A stretch of DNA of 7,061 bases from an uncultured Ruminococcus sp. Lineage in GTDB: Bacteria; Bacillota; Clostridia; Oscillospirales; Ruminococcaceae. This document shows positions 6,030-7,061 of the stretch, piece after piece (the first letter of the stretch is position 1; the number at the start of each line of letters is the position of its first letter). A program made the translations under genes and the position numbers. Under the pieces are notes generated by a model. That model did not search any database and was not told the DNA's origin. It saw nothing but the letters and a program-made list of their open reading frames with translations. The stretch is taken from contig CANQCJ010000112.1 of the NCBI GenBank assembly GCA_947589205.1, positions 1 through 7,061 on the forward strand. The letters run 5' to 3'.

Positions 6030-6724
6030 GCGGACAGTCCTTTGAGGTAAAGACCATAGCGCATATAAGGACGGACCTAAAAGAAAAATTCGGTATACCG
6101 AGACAGAGCGGGCTTGTCAAAGAGCTTGGCGGCTGTATAATTTTTGAGCCGCCCTACCGACGCGGGGAAGCGTTCAGGGAGCTTGAAGGCTTTTCGCATA
6201 TCTGGCTGCTGTGGATATTTACCGAAGCGATAAGAGACGGCTGGCAGCCGACCGTTCGTCCTCCTCGGCTCGGCGGCAACAAGCGCGCGGGCGTTTTCGC
6301 GACCCGTTCGCCGTTTCGTCCGAATCCGATAGGGCTTTCCTGCGTAAAGCTGGAGAGCATTCGGACAGATGAAAAATACGGGATAGTGCTCGATGTGAGC
6401 GGCGTCGATCTGCTCGACAATACGCCGATAATCGACATAAAGCCGTACATACCGTTTGCCGACAGCATACCGCGGGCTTCAGGCGGCTTTGCGGATAAGC
6501 ACGCTTCGCATACTCTTGATGTAAGGGTAAATGAGGAGCTGCTGAACAGACTTCCCGAGGAAAAACGCGGCGCACTTATCGGGATAATTTCACAAGACCC
6601 GAGACCTGCCTACAAAAACGAGCCGGAACGTATCTACGGCTTCGGATTTGCGGGCTTTGAAATAAAATTCAAAACGGACGGGCAGACTGCCGAGATAGTC
6701 GATATTATAAATACCGATGATTGA
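6026..6724 (+). CDS. trmO: tRNA (N6-threonylcarbamoyladenosine-37) N6-methyltransferase TrmO (TsaA/UPF0066)
   Basis: A 232-residue protein, the size of E. coli TrmO (YaeB, 235). In that family it uses S-adenosylmethionine to methylate t6A at position 37 of ACY-decoding tRNA(Thr), giving m6t6A, in the cytosol. The N-terminal beta-barrel domain (about 6-145) shows IAHIRTDLKEKFGIPRQSG, FSHIWLLWIF, the signature PRLGGNKRAGVFATRSPFRPNPIGLS split as residues 80-105, and VDLLDNTPIIDIKPY (127-141). The C-terminal segment has the conserved DPRPAY (191-196) and YGF. No key motif is missing. The ATG overlaps the kinase stop as ATGA, and GGGAGG (6016-6021) lies 4 nt upstream, so it is co-translated with the kinase. 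It has no obvious functional link to two-component signalling. There is no terminator after it, and the next promoter starts within its stop codon. Confidence 0.9.
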   Translation: MSGQSFEVKTIAHIRTDLKEKFGIPRQSGLVKELGGCIIFEPPYRRGEAFRELEGFSHIWLLWIFTEAIRDGWQPTVRPPRLGGNKRAGVFATRSPFRPNPIGLSCVKLESIRTDEKYGIVLDVSGVDLLDNTPIIDIKPYIPFADSIPRASGGFADKHASHTLDVRVNEELLNRLPEEKRGALIGIISQDPRPAYKNEPERIYGFGFAGFEIKFKTDGQTAEIVDIINTDD

Positions 6725-6749
6725 CAAGATAAAAAATTTATGTTATACT
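6721..6749 (+). promoter_or_regulatory. Extended -10 sigma-A promoter of the threonine ammonia-lyase gene
   Basis: TTGACA (6721-6726) and TATACT (6744-6749) are 17 nt apart, with an extended -10 TG at 6741-6742. The -35 overlaps the TGA stop of trmO (6722-6724). Predicted start is near 6756, leaving a leader of about 28 nt with a modest ribosome site GAAAGG (6767-6772). The leader is too short for a T-box or attenuator. Confidence 0.87.
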
Positions 6750-6783
6750 AAAGTTATTCTAATACCGAAAGGTCTGGTAAAAA

Positions 6784-7061
6784 ATGCTTACATTGGATAA
6801 GGTTTATAAGGCTTCTCATGTGCTCAAGGAGGTAATAAGACCTACCGAGTGCATAAGGGCGAAAAGGATAAATCCCAAGGCGGACGTTTATCTGAAAACG
6901 GAAAACCTGCAGGTGACGGGTTCTTTTAAGGTAAGGGGCGCGTACTATAAGATCTCGCAGCTTTCAGAGGAGGAAAAGGCTCACGGCGTTATCGCCTGTT
7001 CGGCGGGAAACCACGCGCAGGGAGTAGCTCTTGCGGCGCAGAAAAACGGCATAAAGGCGGT
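6784..7061 (+). CDS. ilvA: Threonine ammonia-lyase (threonine dehydratase), 3'-truncated
   Basis: The first 92 complete codons of a pyridoxal-phosphate enzyme of the tryptophan-synthase-beta fold. Visible are LKTENLQVTGSFKVRGAYYK, with K49 as the cofactor-binding lysine, and CSAGNHAQGVALAA (72-85), the phosphate-cup SAGNHAQG motif. These are typical of threonine dehydratase, which deaminates L-threonine to 2-oxobutanoate, either for isoleucine synthesis (IlvA) or catabolically (TdcB). The window ends before the C-terminal region, so the presence of a regulatory ACT-like domain, which separates the two, cannot be seen; the symbol is therefore provisional. The ATG at 6784 follows its own promoter and a GAAAGG site 11 nt upstream. 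A serine racemase or serine dehydratase relative is a less likely alternative. Confidence 0.9.
   Translation, partial: MLTLDKVYKASHVLKEVIRPTECIRAKRINPKADVYLKTENLQVTGSFKVRGAYYKISQLSEEEKAHGVIACSAGNHAQGVALAAQKNGIKA

Noticed and set aside
6750..6783. T-box or attenuator leader before the threonine ammonia-lyase gene
   Set aside because: The predicted leader is about 28 nt, too short, and no hairpin or leader peptide is visible.

Overview
The window looks like an ordinary chromosomal stretch from a Firmicute, most likely an anaerobic gut-type clostridium (Oscillospiraceae or Lachnospiraceae range). Evidence for this is the Asp23/Gls24-FakA gene pair, strong AGGAGG Shine-Dalgarno sites with GTG and TTG starts, near-consensus sigma-A promoters, and a sensor kinase resembling a common clostridial type. 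This placement is inferred from gene content, not from a marker gene. I see no rRNA, tRNA, CRISPR array, insertion sequence, phage gene or attachment site.

Layout. Positions 1-615 (+) hold the 3' part of a uridine phosphorylase-type nucleoside phosphorylase. It converges on a three-gene minus-strand operon, and the two share a 12-bp bidirectional terminator hairpin at 619-646. In transcription order the minus operon is a small Asp23/Gls24 protein (3843-3544), the fatty acid kinase FakA/YloV (3530-1890) and an ApgM-type phosphoglycerate mutase (1865-651). Gaps are 13 and 24 nt. A TTTACA-N17-TATAAT promoter drives it from 3915-3887.

A 253-nt divergent intergenic region (3844-4096) also carries a rightward TTGACA-N18-TATAAT promoter. 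A 15-nt-spaced direct repeat overlaps its -35 element. This promoter serves a tightly packed plus-strand operon: an OmpR-type response regulator (4097-4774), a membrane histidine kinase (4767-6029, 8-nt overlap) and a TrmO/TsaA tRNA t6A37 methyltransferase (6026-6724, 4-nt overlap). A separate consensus promoter whose -35 overlaps the trmO stop codon starts a threonine ammonia-lyase gene (ilvA-like, from 6784), which the window end cuts off.

The genes cover nucleoside salvage, phospholipid precursor supply and envelope stress, central or threonine metabolism, environmental sensing and tRNA modification. All are recognisable families. I do not see an undescribed system. The points most worth checking are the coupling of a tRNA methylase to a two-component system, the repeat over the regulator promoter, the true substrate of the ApgM-type enzyme, and an apparent substitution at a base-recognition position of the nucleoside phosphorylase.
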